Below are positions 51,290 through 63,059 of a stretch of 64,000 nt of DNA, piece after piece (position 1 is the stretch's first letter; each line of letters begins with the position of its first letter). Below the pieces are notes generated by a model, which was given only the letters and a program-made list of their open reading frames with translations, was not told the DNA's origin and did no database searches. Source of the DNA: Paroedura picta (taxonomy: Eukaryota > Chordata > Lepidosauria > Squamata > Gekkonidae); NCBI RefSeq assembly GCF_049243985.1, contig NC_135370.1, positions 167,613,824-167,677,823 on the forward strand. The letters are read 5' to 3'. A program made the position numbers and the translations under genes.

Positions 51290-51495
51290 CATCTGCCGGA
51301 TCCGGTCAGTTTAAACTGAAACTGCCCTTTGGAAAATGGCATGCAGTGGCAGGAAGATCTATTGTCTGCTTGTGTATATAAGTTGGGGTTTTTCGGAGGT
51401 GGTGTCGTCTCAGTTTTTGCCCCTTTGTACCATCATGCTGGGAGTCACAATAAAGAGCTGAAAGGAGTTCCCAGTATACTCCTGTCTTCCTTGAA
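51290..51495 (+). mobile_element. Possible solo LTR of an endogenous retrovirus (fossil)
   Basis: TGTATATAAGTTGGGG near 51372 is followed about 75 bases later by ACAATAAAGAGC near 51447, a TATA-to-poly(A) spacing seen in retroviral LTRs. No internal genes were found on either side. Its 5' limit may lie further left. Confidence 0.4.
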
Positions 51496-51837
51496 CTCAC
51501 AAATTTAACCTATTCCATCAATTGGCATGTTATTTAAGGAAATACTACACAATATTTCATCAGCTGATGTTTGTTTTGTGGCAAATATTATTGAGGGGTC
51601 CAACAATTTTCAATGCTAGTATTGTGTTATGCATACAATAATTCCTCCTCAGGAAGTTGCTCAAAGCGACTTATTAGGCTTTTGTACTTCTTCGGGCTCA
51701 AATCTAATTTGGGGTTTGCCTCTCTCCTTGGAACGCGCCCGAAGTCCTTCCAAGACAGGAGAAGCAGAATCATTCTTATCAGAAATGCTACTGAGGTGAT
51801 TTCACAGAGTAGTCTTTCAGGCCTTCCCTCCATAGAG

Positions 51838-51953
51838 CCCCAGCTAACCCAAGTCTGTCAGATCTCAGAAACCAAGTAGGATTGCCCCAGTTCAGTGTTT
51901 GGATGGGAAACCACCAGCACCTCTGTACGTCTCTTGCCTTGACGACCCTATGG
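51838..51953 (+). mobile_element. 5S-rRNA-derived SINE, truncated
   Basis: CTGTCAGATCTCAGAAACC and GTGTTTGGATGGGAAACCACC correspond to the 5S promoter region. The tail is cut short by the hAT at 51954. Confidence 0.75.
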
Positions 51954-52434
51954 CAGTGGTGGCCAAACTGTGGCTCTCCAGAGGTCCATAGAGCAGTGGC
52001 CCCCAACCTTTTTATTACCAGGGACCAGTTAACGCTTGACAATTTACTGAGGCCCGGGGAGGGGTTAGTCTTTTTCCGAGGGATGCCGTCGCCTGAGCCC
52101 CTGCTCCACTTGCTTTCCCGCTGGCACCCCTGACTTCCCACCCACCGCACACTGGGGGGGGGGCTGCCAGCAGCAGCTGCGTAGTGCCATGCCGAGGGGT
52201 AGCCCCAGCCATGGCGGCTGCCAGAGAGCACCAAAGGTGAGCCGGCAGCAGAGTGGCAAGGCAGCCCCTGAGGCAGCAGCCGCTGAGGAGGACAAGGAGG
52301 AGCTGCGGCCCGTACCGACTGATCCATGGACCGGCACCAGTCCCCGGACCGGGGGTTGGGGACCACTGTACACTGGCAGGGGCTTATGAGAACTGTAGTC
52401 CATGGTCCTCTGGAGAGCCACCGTTTGGCCACTT
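51954..52434. mobile_element. Palindromic hAT MITE carrying another hAT
   Basis: The outer element has ends CAGTGGTGGCCAAACTGTGG and GAGCCACCGTTTGGCCAC. The second element at 51994-52368 interrupts it. Confidence 0.78.
51994..52368. mobile_element. GC-rich non-autonomous hAT
   Basis: The ends are CAGTGGCCCCCAACC and GGTTGGGGACCACTG, the same family as 9702-10122. GC-rich interior, no transposase. The flanks CCATAGAG and TACACTGG do not match. Confidence 0.75.
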
Positions 52435-52935
52435 ACAGAGTCAGAAGTCAGCTGCAACCTGATAGAAGATTCCAGCACCACCACCACCAGTCTCCCTGGG
52501 TCGTGATGGGAACAAAGCTCCCATGGAACTGTGGGAAAATTCCCAACTTATGCTGTGGTAAGGCAAACGTTAGGTCTATTTACCGTGGGGTTAATGTTCT
52601 TTAAGCATCCTGCCTGCTTCTTTAGCGCTCTTTGCCTCGGTCCTGTTTTTCCCCTATTAAGCGGTTTTCAAAATGACAATGCCTTCTGTCACAGACCTGC
52701 TCAGCAACTGCCAATGAATATTTGCTCAACAGGGTTAAGCAAGTATTAAAGTTTATTGCGCCAGGAGAGCGACCCGGCCTTGGCCTAAGTAAGCAAAGTC
52801 TGAGGGGACCAAAGGATCAGCCCATGTCCCTCCCATCCTCACACTGATCTCGTGAGCAAACGTTCTCGTCAAGGCTGATTCCAGGGTTTTTTTGGGGGGG
52901 GGGATCCTGGTCAAACAACCCCCAGGGGGACCCTG

Positions 52936-53430
52936 TCATAAGAACATAAGAGAAGCCATGTTGGATCAGGCCTTTTAATCTGGCGAGCCAGGTTTGAGCA
53001 GATTTGTCCTGGGTGACCTTGGGCTCGCCACAGCACTGAGAAAGCAGTTCTGACTGAGCAGTAATATCTGGGCTCTCTCAGCCTCACCTCCTTCACAGGG
53101 TGTCTGTGGTTGAGGGAAGGCGATTGTAAGCCGCTTTGAGACTCCTTTGGGCAGAGAAAAGTGGCATATAAGAAGCAACTCTTCTTCTTCAAAGACACTG
53201 GTGCCATTAGGCTTACAGTTGCCTTCCCTTTCCTCTCCCCACAACAGACACCCTGTGATGTGGGTGAGGCTGAGAGAGCCCTGAGATTCCTGCTTGGTCG
53301 GAACAGTTTATCAGTGCCGTGGTGAGCCCAAGGTCCCTCAGATGGTTGCATGTGGGGGAGGAGCGGGGAATCAAACCTGGCTCGCCAGATTAGAAGTCCG
53401 CACTCCTAACCACTACACCATGCTGTGGTT
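52936..53430. mobile_element. Cluster: CR1 scrap and two facing tRNA-derived SINEs
   Basis: 52936-52975 is a CR1-like end (ACATAAGAGAAGCCATG). 52976-53190 is a forward SINE core and tail. 53200-53430 is a reversed SINE. The two SINEs meet tail to tail around 53190. Confidence 0.75.
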
Positions 53431-53557
53431 TGGAAGTAGCAATGGACCCTGCGAGAAACTCTGGCAGCTGCCGTATCCCCCCCCCCCCATACACACACCT
53501 GCTTCTTGTCTATCAGGAAGGTCTGAAGCAGATGAGCCAAAGATCACACCTCTCAAA

Positions 53558-53832
53558 GGAGAGCCAGTTTGGTGTAGTGGTTAGGAGTGCGGACTTCTAA
53601 TCTGGCATGCCAGGTTTGATTCTGCGCTCCCCCACATGCAGCCAGCTGGGTGACCTTGGGCTCCCCACAGCACTGATAAAACCATTCTGACCGAGCAGTG
53701 ATATCAGTGCTCTCTCAGCCTCACCCACCCCACAGGGTGTCTGTTGTGGGGAGAGGAATGGAAGACAACTGTAAACCGCTTTGAGCCTCCTTCGGGTAGG
53801 GAAAAGCGGCATATAAGAACCAACACTTCTTC
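53558..53832 (+). mobile_element. tRNA-derived SINE, full length
   Basis: GAGAGCCAGTTTGGTGTAGTG head, AGGTTTGATTCTGCGC B-box, and a single tail ending AAGAACCAACACTTC. Confidence 0.88.
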
Positions 53833-53984
53833 TCATGAAAACTGTATTGCTAAGTGGGGAAGGTAGAGGGTGTTAAGCCCTTCAGCTCCACTCAGGTTCC
53901 CTCTTCAAAACTGGCCTCCCTTGTTTTATTAGCATTTTAAAGAGAGAAAAACATGGTTATTTTAAAGAGCCTGTCTCCTAACCA

Positions 53985-54130
53985 CTACACCAAGAGAGCC
54001 AGCATAGTGTAGAGGTTAAGAGTGTTGGCTTTTAATCTGGCAGGCTGGGTTTGATTCCCCTCTCCTCCAGCTGGGTGATCTTGGGCTAGTCACTGCCCTG
54101 ATAGTGCTGTTCTCACAGAGCAAGCTGGAG
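53985..54130 (+). mobile_element. tRNA-derived SINE, head and core
   Basis: GAGAGCCAGCATAGTGTAGAG head and GGGTTTGATTCCCC B-box. The tail is absent. Confidence 0.8.
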
Positions 54131-54134
54131 AAGG

Positions 54135-55640
54135 CTTTTCCAGTCTCTCAAAGATGGAGACTTTTGGGGAAGTGTTGCCAGCGTTGGGTTAAGAAATTCT
54201 GGAGATCGGAGATGGAGCCTGGGAAGGACAGAGTCTGAGGAAGGGAAGGAGCACTGAGATGTCCACCAAAGAAGCCCAGGGGCAGGCAATGGCGAGCTAC
54301 CTTGGAACGTCTCTCGCTAGGAAAACACAGCCGCAGCAGGAAGAGTCAGGCTACTGTCCCAAAATTCCTAACCACCCCCTACTGCTCCCAAATTTCTCAC
54401 TGCCCCCTGGATCTTTCCACTGCCCACTTCAGGAACCCGTATTCTAAACAAACAAATGTTGCTTTCACACTAGGAGTGCATATTCCTTCAAAGGAGGGGT
54501 TTTTGAACATGGCCTGATCATGGCCTCCACCTGTTAGCCAAGCAAGGCACAGAAATTGTATCTACACTGTATCTTTGTGTCCTGGTTCCATACACGGGCA
54601 CGCATGGATCTGTATGATTCCCACAGCCTCCATGGCAACTGTGTGATGGTCCGTTTGCTCAGATGGCTATCTATTGCTTGGATTGAGCCACCAATGTGCA
54701 AATTTCAAAAAACAGTTAATTAACAGCAGAGCCCAAGTGGGCTTTGACTGATCTTTAGTGTGTAGCCCCATAGGGACTAGGCTCACTTGCTCATTTATTG
54801 ATACTAGGTTCTTCTTTTGCAGAATGCCCCCCACACTGAAAATACAGTAGAAATCCTTATTCCCTTACTGCCCAGAGAGTAACACCACAGGGAACACCCT
54901 CTCTTGCAGCCCCTGGGGCCACAGAAGAACATGCATATTAGATGACCCCTGTGAATTCAAAGAGAGGCCTTTAATGTCATCGCCTGATGTCCACAGCAAT
55001 GCTTCCGATATCTTAATTGGCTGTGGCAAGCAGGAACATTATGCTCCCCACAGGGGTAGAGCTTTTCATGCTGCTGTTAGAACAGTTCCATTATAATCTT
55101 TGCTCTTGAAATGTTTCTTTTAAGAATCTCGAAGAAAAGGCTATCACAGCCAGAAGAGGATGTTAGTGAGAGCAACTGTAGATTTTTAGTTGCCTTTTCC
55201 TTTCAGGAAAACTTCTACAAGTGTGAAGAAAGGGTAGGCAAATAAGGGCGACATCTAGAGTCCCAGTTCCTTTTGAGGAATCTCGAACAGACACCCTCTC
55301 AGGGGTCTCAAAGGTGAGCAGAGACCCAGATGTACCTGAGGGTCCGCCTCCCTGCCTATGCCCCTCAAAGAGCTCTACACTCCACCAACAACAACTGGCT
55401 AGTGGTCCCTGTCCCTGTCCAGTTTTCCCAGTGACCCCTAGAATAGCAGTGCCCCAGGGGCCACTCAGATTAGCCAGCTCAAGTCCTGTTTTCACTCCCC
55501 AATCCATTCCTGATTCAATTTGGCTTATTTATTTTATAATTATTTGGAATGGGGTCATGCCCTGAGAGTTCAGGCTGGCTAACCAGAAATTTTGTTAAGT
55601 GGGTGTCCTCTAAAGAGAGCCCCTGTGGTTATAAAAAAAA
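54135..55640. other. No gene recognised
   Basis: About 1.5 kb of unique-looking intergenic DNA. The frames at 54259-54517 and 55163-55565 show no family features. Confidence 0.4.
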
Positions 55641-55679
55641 GTCTTGGACCAAGTTCGAATTACCCCTTGCACCATGGAA

Positions 55680-56085
55680 GCAAGCTGGATGACTTTGGGT
55701 GCAGAGGAGAGGGTGCAAAGGAGAGTGATGAGAATGATCTGGGGCCTGGGGACCAAGCCCTGGGAGAAAAGGCTGAGGGACTTGGGAAGGTTCAGTCAGA
55801 AGAAGAGGAGGTGGAGAGGGGACAAGATTGCTCACTTTAAGTATCTGAAAGGATGTCACTTAGAGGAGGGCAGGGAAAGGTTCCTGTTGGCAGCAGAAAA
55901 TAGGACCTGCAGTCATAGGTTTAAACTATGTGTAGAACAATACTGGCTAGATATCGGATTTTTTTTCACAGTCAAAGTAATTCAGCAATGGAATAGGCAG
56001 TTTAAGGAGGTGGCGAGTTCCCCTTCCCTGGTGGTCTTCAAGCAGCAGCTGGACAGATACTTATCCTGGGTTGAATCTGCACTTA
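55680..56085 (+). mobile_element. CR1 LINE 3' region, older subfamily
   Basis: GAGGAGAGGGTGCAAAGGAG, then AAGTATCTGAAAGGATGTCAC, then CAGCAATGGAATAGGCAG follow the CR1 3' region. The terminal octamer tail is lost. Confidence 0.75.
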
Positions 56086-56299
56086 CTTTGTTTATTCAGT
56101 TGTCAATCCTGTTGAATTCAGATCGATTTGAACTTGGGTCTTCCTCTCCCCTCCTCCCCACTGAAACAGACAAGTGTTCTGCACATACGTAGGGAGGCTC
56201 AGAAGGAGAGGGGGGAGCCAAGCACAGCAGGAGCCTCTTCCTTTCTTTTCTTTTCTTGAACGAGGGAGGGGAGAGGATCGGAGACAGCAGAGGAGGGGG

Positions 56300-56480
56300 G
56301 GGGAAACTCACAAGGCAAACCACAACTGACAAAAGTTAGGGCTTCTGCTGAGAGAAAATTAGGGCTTCCTCTTTAAGAAAAGCTTGGCAGCTTTGGCCAA
56401 TCAGGGCATCTCTACCACGGAGTCAGCCCTGGCCAATCAGAGCTTCTCTACCATAGAGTCTGCATCAAATGTGAAGCAGC
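56300..56480. repeat. Duplicated CCAATCAG-type module
   Basis: GGCCAATCAGGGCATCTC and GGCCAATCAGAGCTTCTC occur 45-50 bases apart, and TTAGGGCTTC also occurs twice. It may be part of a promoter-like repeat from an old LTR, but nothing else supports that. Confidence 0.35.
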
Positions 56481-56699
56481 CAGAGTTCCTCATGGTTTCT
56501 CAATCCGATTCTTAACATATTGAGGGTTAAAAAGCACTCTAAGGTATTGCAGGATAAAGGTAGGGTCACTCCGGATCAATCCTGCTTGTTGCAGAGGGAA
56601 AGTTTAAATTGGACAAAATCAAAATGGAAATCGCATTCAGTGGAGATGGCAGGGACTGAATCGACCTGGGATTGGAATAAAAGCAGACTCCACCCTGGA

Positions 56700-56775
56700 T
56701 TCTTGAGGCTGATCCTGCATTGAGCAGGGGGTTGAACTAGGCAGCCTGCATGTCCCCTTCCAACTCTAGGATTCA
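56700..56775 (+). mobile_element. CR1 tail scrap
   Basis: TTGAGGCTGATCCTGCATTGAG to CTTCCAACTCTAGGATTC. Confidence 0.65.
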
Positions 56776-56779
56776 GCAT

Positions 56780-58325
56780 CAATGAAACTGAGATTTTTAT
56801 GTGTCCCCCCAACCTACCAAATGAGAAGACTGTCTGGAGTTTCTTGTCACGGTTGCTTAGATACCAAGGGAGGTGAAAACCCAGCTGGGTGAAGCAAAGC
56901 AGCTTTGAAACACCTGTTACCACCGTCCTCCCCATACTGGCTTAGAACTTGAAGGAGCAGCCTATGGATGAACAGTGAACCATTTTGACTGGAGTTATTA
57001 TGACAGTGCTTAATACCCCCGGGCCAGAAAAAATAACTAGGCAAGGCAGCCAGGGCATTGTGGTGTGTGGTGGGCGAGGCTGTAGCCCTGGTGGAGGCTG
57101 GGGAGATGTCTCTGGAGGCAGCTGGGTGGTCACGGCTGCTGGTGGTCATGGTGGGACGACGGCCAAGCCAGGGCAGCAGAGGAGTGCCGTCCCTGGTGGC
57201 TGGGCAGGGTCTGGCCGCAAGGCTGGCTGTGCGCGTCACGACTGGCCCAATCCAGCTGGATTGGCCCATGCAGGCAGATGCTCAGGCCGGACACCGGACA
57301 AGTCCGGGACAAACCTCCGCCCACAGGGACTTTTCCGAAATATTAGAGGGTAAGGATACTTTTTAAAAAAAATCAGAATTGGTGATCTAAATAGTTTCAC
57401 AGCTTGAACTATTCAAGGTGTTCATTAATTCATGTCTCTATGCATCTCGGATTAAGCACTCTGGTTGTTTTTTTCTTCCTTGTGCCTCCTCACAGTAGTC
57501 CAGCTGGACTGGGGCTGGCCGTGGTGGAGGAGCATTTAGATGCCACATTTCAGACTCGCTGGTTATCTTGGGTGGGTGCGGAATGGAACCTTGAAGAAGA
57601 TCACTCCCAGACCAGTCAGCACAATCTTTTTCAGTGTGTTGCCAAGGCAACGGCCCACCGTGGCCACAGAGGCAAAGGAATATGGCTCAAAAAACCAGAG
57701 AAAGCAAAAACATTGCACCCACGTGGAATAATGCCGTGTAGTGAACGACAACTTGAAACAGCATCGCCACAAGGTTTTCGCACATGAAGCTGCCTTATCC
57801 TGAATCAGAGCCTCGGGAGGTGCCTTTTAACTAGAGGTGCTACCTGGGGCCTTCTGCATGCCAAGCAGATGCTCTAACCCTGAGCCACAGGCTCTCCCAA
57901 ATAATGTTTGGACAAAATGCCTAGCAAAGATTGAGCAGGGGAGCCTGGAGTGGGCTGCTGTGCTCCGTTTTATGGCACTATCCAGAAGGGGAGATGCCGT
58001 CACTCAATTCCAAGTTTCAGTAGCAAAACGCTGCCCCCTTCAGTCAATTTGAAGTTACTACAAATAGGAGAAAACCTGTTTCTTTCCCGTTTCCTTTCCC
58101 AGTGATGGGATCCCCCGCCCAGCAATTATACAAGCCAGACTTGTCACATTCTCTGCCAGGAAGGCCTTTGATCATTTTCAGATGATAACGCATTCAAATA
58201 TGTGCCAATTAAAATATCCTTGATGCAGAGTTTAAAAAAAAACACACCTATAAAATAATCCAGGTGATTAACTGCCTGATTTACCGGCAGCAAATAGAGA
58301 AAACCTGAAAGGAGTACTTGATGAA
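56780..58325. other. No gene recognised; GC-rich patch at 57000-57330
   Basis: The frames at 56985-57366 follow base composition, with no domain. The patch ends CCGACAA-like/GGACAAACCTCCGCCC, possibly the 5' part of an unidentified repeat. Confidence 0.35.
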
Positions 58326-58334
58326 GTCAAATGG

Positions 58335-58444
58335 GCAGCCGTGTTGGTCTGAAGTAGCACAATAAAATCATAGTCCAGTAGCACCATTAAGACCAACAAA
58401 GATTTATTCAGGGCGTGAGCTTTTGAGTGATTTTATTGTGCTAC
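58335..58444. mobile_element. Inverted-pair Penelope-like (inferred) repeat with near-perfect TSD
   Basis: The long left arm contains TCTGAAGTAGCACAATAAAA and ACCATTAAGACCAACAAAG; the short right arm is GATTTTATTGTGCTACTT. Flanks TACTTGATGAAG and TACTTGATAAAG differ at one base. Confidence 0.6.
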
Positions 58445-58619
58445 TTGATAAAGGTTAGAGCAGAAATTTTCAAAGCAGGATTGGAGCTGGAACATCAAGA
58501 AGCCAAGCGTGACGCATGCTATGGTAATCCCTGTTGCTATCCATGGGTGTGGAAGCTGGACAGGGAAGAAAGTGGGCAGGGAGATATTTGATTCATTTGA
58601 AATGAATTGAGAGAACTCA

Positions 58620-58745
58620 AAGAGAACTGCTTGGTGAGAATAGCTCTAACAGGACTATGACTAGCCCAAGGTCACCCAGCTGGCTGCATGTGGAGGAGTC
58701 AAGAATCAAACCCGGTTCTCCAGATTAGCAACAGTTGTTCTTACA
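58620..58745 (-). mobile_element. tRNA-derived SINE fragment, reversed
   Basis: AGCCCAAGGTCACCCAGCTGG core and GAATCAAACCCGGTTCTCC B-box side. Confidence 0.65.
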
Positions 58746-58895
58746 TCATGGTGGCTCTCCGGAAGGTTCTTTATAAAGAGAAAGGGATTGTGAACTGAAC
58801 CACTGTGTATAGAACCTCTTAACAGTTTGCAGGGTGTGTTAGCTTTTTGCCTTATTTTCTACCGATTATATATGATTTTCCTGCCTTGCACCTGC

Positions 58896-59180
58896 ATTCA
58901 TAGAATCATAGAATAATAGAGTTGGAAGTGACCTCTTGGGTCATCTAGTCCAACTCCCTGTACTATGCAGGACACTCACAACCCTATCGCTCATCCACTG
59001 TCACCTGCCATCCCCTTGAGCCTTCACAGAATCAGCCTCTCCGTCAGATGGTTCTCCAGCCTCTGTTTAAAAATTTCCAAAGATGGAGAACCCACCACCT
59101 CCTGAGGAAGCCTTTTCCACTGAGAAACTGCTCTTCTTCCGGATGTTAAGATGGAATTTCTTTTGCATTAATTTTATCCC
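58896..59180 (-). mobile_element. CR1 LINE 3' end
   Basis: TCATAGAATCATAGAATAATAG tail, CTATGCAGGACACTCACAAC, CCACCACCTCCTGAGGAAG. Same subfamily as 20022. Confidence 0.85.
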
Positions 59181-59182
59181 AT

Positions 59183-59567
59183 TGAATCATAGAATCATAG
59201 AATCATAGAGTTGGAAGGGGCCATACAGGCCATCTAGTCCAACCCCCTGCTCAACGCAGGATCAGCCCTAAGCATCCTAAAGCATCCAAGAAAAGTGTGT
59301 ATCCAACCTTTGCTTGAAGACTGCCAGTGAGGGGGAGCTCACCACCTCCTTAGGCAGCCTATTCCACTGCTGAACTACTCTGACTGTGAAAAACCTTTTC
59401 CTGATATCTAGCCTATATCGTTGTACTTGAAGTTTAAACCCATTACTGCGTATCCTCTCCTCTGCAGCCAGCAGAAACAGCATCCTGCCCTCCTCCAAGT
59501 GACAACCTTTCAAATACTTAAAGAGGGCTATCATGTCCCCTCTCAACCTCCTTCATGTCCCCTCTCA
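59183..59567 (-). mobile_element. CR1 LINE 3' end, second subfamily
   Basis: AATCATAGAATCATAGAG tail, GCTCAACGCAGGATCAGCCC and GGATGCTTTAGG-type signature in reverse, up to AGGGCTATCATGTCCCCTC. It abuts the previous CR1 copy; its tail may have landed in the other copy. Confidence 0.87.
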
Positions 59568-59579
59568 ACCATTGGTTCT

Positions 59580-60310
59580 GTATCATGTCGTTGATGATAC
59601 AAGCATGTTATTTATTTGTTTCAGATTTCTGCAATAGTTGCATAGCAGGGTGAGGAGGATATCCCAGCCGACTTTGGCTCTCTGATTGGTTCACATCCCC
59701 CTGGCCACCTGTTTCCAGCACAGCTGCCTCCAAACACTTTGTTAATATTAAACATACACAAATCTTTATTTGCTCCATGTTGGGGAACGGCTCTTCTTGA
59801 TACCAAGTCCTTTTATACTGCAAAGCACGCAAAAATGGACTCCCTGTTGAACGGCTGTCCTCACGGTGATTCTCGTACCTGCAGATCATTTTAATGAGAA
59901 GGGCAGAAGCTTTCCATCTTGTCGACCTTTGGCAAGACAGAGAATCGAAGAATTATGCATTTTTTAAACAAGGGATTACTGAATTATTTACGTACGTCGA
60001 ACAATCACGGCTGCTCCTACATGGCTTTCCTTTCCTATGTTCCACTCCCTTCAATTCCTACCATATCAGCTGTGACCCCTCTTATGACTCAGCTGTCTCC
60101 AGCCCCTCCATTCTCCTGTACTTATTCTTTCTGGCAAAGTGTCTGAAACGGCTAGGGTGCCAACAGGCCTGGAGAACAGAGGTCTAAGGGGACATTATGT
60201 ATAAAGTGATGTTCCCTCCATGGCTATGAAACCATTTCCCCACATCAACCCTATGCTGAGTGAAAAGTGCATTCTTCTTCTTCTTCTGGCCTGGGGTCAA
60301 CTCTATCTGC
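59580..60310. other. No gene recognised
   Basis: Unique-looking sequence. Overlapping frames near 59894-60187 lack conserved features. Confidence 0.4.
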
Positions 60311-60311
60311 A

Positions 60312-60540
60312 TGAGAGAAGAAGAAGAAGAAGAAGAGTTGGTTCTTATATGCCGCTTTTCTCTACCCGAAGGAAGCTCAAAGCAGCTTACAATCTCCTTC
60401 CCCTTCCTCTCCCCACAACAGACACCCTGTGAGGTGGGTGAGGCTGAGAGAGCCCTGATATCACTGCTCGGTCAGAACAGCTTTCGCAGTGCTGTGGGGA
60501 GCCCAAGGACACCCAGCTGGCTGCATGTGGGGGAGGAGCC
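60312..60540 (-). mobile_element. tRNA-derived SINE, reversed, head replaced by MITE
   Basis: GAAGAAGAGTTGGTTCTTAT tail, CCTGTGAGGTGGGTGAGGC, up to GCTGGCTGCATGTGGGGG. The head is missing where the MITE half (60544-60606) begins. Confidence 0.8.
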
Positions 60541-60543
60541 CAG

Positions 60544-60606
60544 CATGGGGCTCATGGGAATTGTAGTCCATGGACATCTGGGGAGCTACAGCTTGGCCAC
60601 CCCTGC
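60544..60606. mobile_element. Right half of a palindromic hAT MITE
   Basis: GGGGCTCATGGGAATTGTAG to GCTTGGCCACCCCTG. The left half is missing. Confidence 0.8.
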
Positions 60607-60689
60607 TTGGCTGACCCTGCATTGAGCAAGGGGGTAGATTAGATGACCTTCCAACTCTATGATTCTATTCAGCATTTTAAATTAAACAA

Positions 60690-60812
60690 ATTAAACTTTT
60701 CATGTTTTTTTAACAATGTTGTAAACCCCCTGAAGCCCGTTATGGGAGAGAGGCAGTAGAAAAATCCAATAATAATAATAACAACAACAACAACGATGAT
60801 GATGATGATGAA
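60690..60812 (+). mobile_element. L2-like LINE tail with AAT/AAC/ATG repeats
   Basis: TTGTAAACCCCCTGAAGCCCG, then AATAATAATAACAACAAC and ATGATGATGATG. Confidence 0.6.
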
Positions 60813-60814
60813 AT

Positions 60815-61668
60815 ACCCTTTTTGTCACGTATGACGTTGTTAATTGCTAGGACGCTGGACTGTCAAGAAAAAGAAATCATGTCATCTGTTCCAACAAACA
60901 AAAATTTTTCCTGGCACACGTGGCAATTCCAGCCTGGGGCCCACAGATTCTAGTCTGTCACTCTTAACCACTCAGGGGGACGGGGGGGGGGGACGGGACG
61001 GATGTAGTACAGAGATGGGGGAAATGCAGCTGTCGTCAGTTTTTTGGAAGGGGTGAGTCAGCACATCAGAGCACATTGCCTCTTTCCAGTGTCAAAGACC
61101 ATTAAGTTAACAGCAGGTAACCAGTGAGAAGGACTTCAGGAAATGCTGATGACAGAGCAGAGAGCAGAGCCAAGGACACCTGTGCCGCACCTATCCCATT
61201 CGTAGGAAGAGGAGGTGACACTGAGATCTTTCCCCCCCAGTGGTCAGGCAGCTCTAGCGTTTGGTTTTCAGTGGCCACCCTGAAGCAAAGAGTCGTCATC
61301 CCTCATGTACATCTGGGGAGCCACCCTTTGGCCAACCCTGCAGTAGAGTCACCACTCACAAACTGGCACGAAACCCCACAGACAACTTGAAAGTTTGTGA
61401 AAAGTTGATGCTGGATCACCTGCCACAAACTTGACTTTGTGGACCACTAACTGGCCAAAATTGATCATGAACTTTAGTTCGCTAGCTGTTTTTTGCCCAT
61501 CTTCCCTCCACAACACACACGGCCTTTCAGGTGTGGCTGGACACCTGTTTTATGCTGCTCCAAGGGACTAGCAGGACTACATTGGAGGGGTTATTAAACC
61601 AGCAGAAGGTAGAGGACTGAGACCCTGTTGGATTCAGACAACTGTGGAAGTCCAAAGGAAAGAAGGGT
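60815..61668. other. No gene recognised
   Basis: Unique-looking except for a MITE end scrap (61305-61341, CATCTGGGGAGCCACCC). Confidence 0.4.
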
Positions 61669-61670
61669 TT

Positions 61671-61781
61671 TCTTGGATGCTTTAGGATGCTTAGGGCTGA
61701 TCCTGCGTTGAGCAGGGGGTTGGACTAGATGGCCTGTATGGCCCCTTCCAACTCTATGATTCTATGATTCTATGATTCTAA
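61671..61781 (+). mobile_element. CR1 tail, second subfamily
   Basis: TCTTGGATGCTTTAGGATGC to the ATGATTCTATGATTC tail. 5'-truncated to about 110 bases and little diverged. Confidence 0.87.
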
Positions 61782-61784
61782 GGG

Positions 61785-62818
61785 TTCCTCTCCCAACAAG
61801 CTATTCCCTTTTCCTCCTTGTTCCCAAGGCAAAGTATTCTGAATAATTGTGATGTCCTAGTAAAACAATCTAAACATTCATCTTTCTAAGGAAGACGGTT
61901 TACATACAGTCTTGCTCTGGTTTGGCATCTGAACTAGAGCAGGATGGCTTGAAATCGCCTCTCCCACAGAGATGTTAGATGGCACCAGGAAATGAGTTTT
62001 CTCTCCATTGCAAACTGTGGCTTTCCTTTCCTACCAAATGTGTTGAAGCCTCCCCTCTTGTGTTCTCAGAATTTTCCACCCACATTCCACTTATCTGGAG
62101 AGGCACCTTTGCACATTCCCCTCTCACCCCTCGTTCAGAGGCAAGCTGAGCTGTGGATTCTCTTCTGTTATGCTGATTCCTGAAATTGTCCCTTGAGGTC
62201 ATCGACAGTGAAAGGAGTAATTGGCTGGCCACTCTTTAAGGTCTACAATTGCACTTTCATACCTAAGAAACTGCTTGTAATCTTGCCTAACCATTTTTTT
62301 TACAGGTTTAAAATAAACTAGCAGGCTTTTTTCTCTTTGTTTTTTGCTGCAGGAACAAACTGTTCATGACCTGCGCATATATAGAGGATAACACCATGTG
62401 GAAACATGGGAGAAATACATTCCGCACCCCATTAACATAGCATTATACTTATCGTATGAAGGTGCTGCATTTTTGGCATTTTGTATGACATCGCCAACCT
62501 CCTTTGTCCGGCCAGCAAACCTGCAGCAAACCACATCTGCAATTTTAAAGCGCTAGTTGGGGAATCGCATAAAGTGGATTCCCCAACCTAAATAGCTTGA
62601 GTTACAGGAGAGCAACCAGCAAGCCACATGCTAAAGAAATGCATGGACACGAAGAAGCACTATCTCCTCCTCCAATGTCCCACCCTCACACCTGCTTCCC
62701 TCTCCCTTCTCCTGGGGCCATCAGGTAGCTTCTTCCTACATCTGTACCATTTTCTTGTTTCCACTCCTCCCCCAAGCCACTATTTCTTCCTGCCACTAGG
62801 CTTTGTAAGACAAAAAGT
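61785..62818. other. No gene recognised
   Basis: About 1 kb without nameable repeats. A 62555-62588 hairpin (GTTGGGGAATC and GATTCCCCAAC) may be the core of a small MITE. Confidence 0.4.
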
Positions 62819-62945
62819 TTGATTTATTTATATATTTTGTATCCATCGCTCTTGAAAATCATCTTGTGGCGGGTCACAATTAAAAAGTAAAAACCCCAAT
62901 ACTACATTAAAACCATTACAAACATATTTAACAACATACACTGGC
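62818..62945 (-). mobile_element. L2-like LINE tail
   Basis: GATTTATTTATATATTTTG, then CTTGTGGCGGGTCACAATT and ACATTAAAACCATTACAAAC. Confidence 0.6.
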
Positions 62946-63059
62946 AACGAGAGGTAACCCTCCCTCAAATCTTCCAGTGTCCCCCCCCCCCCCGTGTCCA
63001 GTACCTCAGGGCTTCAATTCCAAGGGTTACCAATTGATCTTATCATTTTCTGTAGTTCT

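Noticed and set aside
57058-57366. Gly/Ala-rich 102-codon frame
   Set aside because: Competing frames on the same strand and on the other strand are equally open; it is explained by local G+C.
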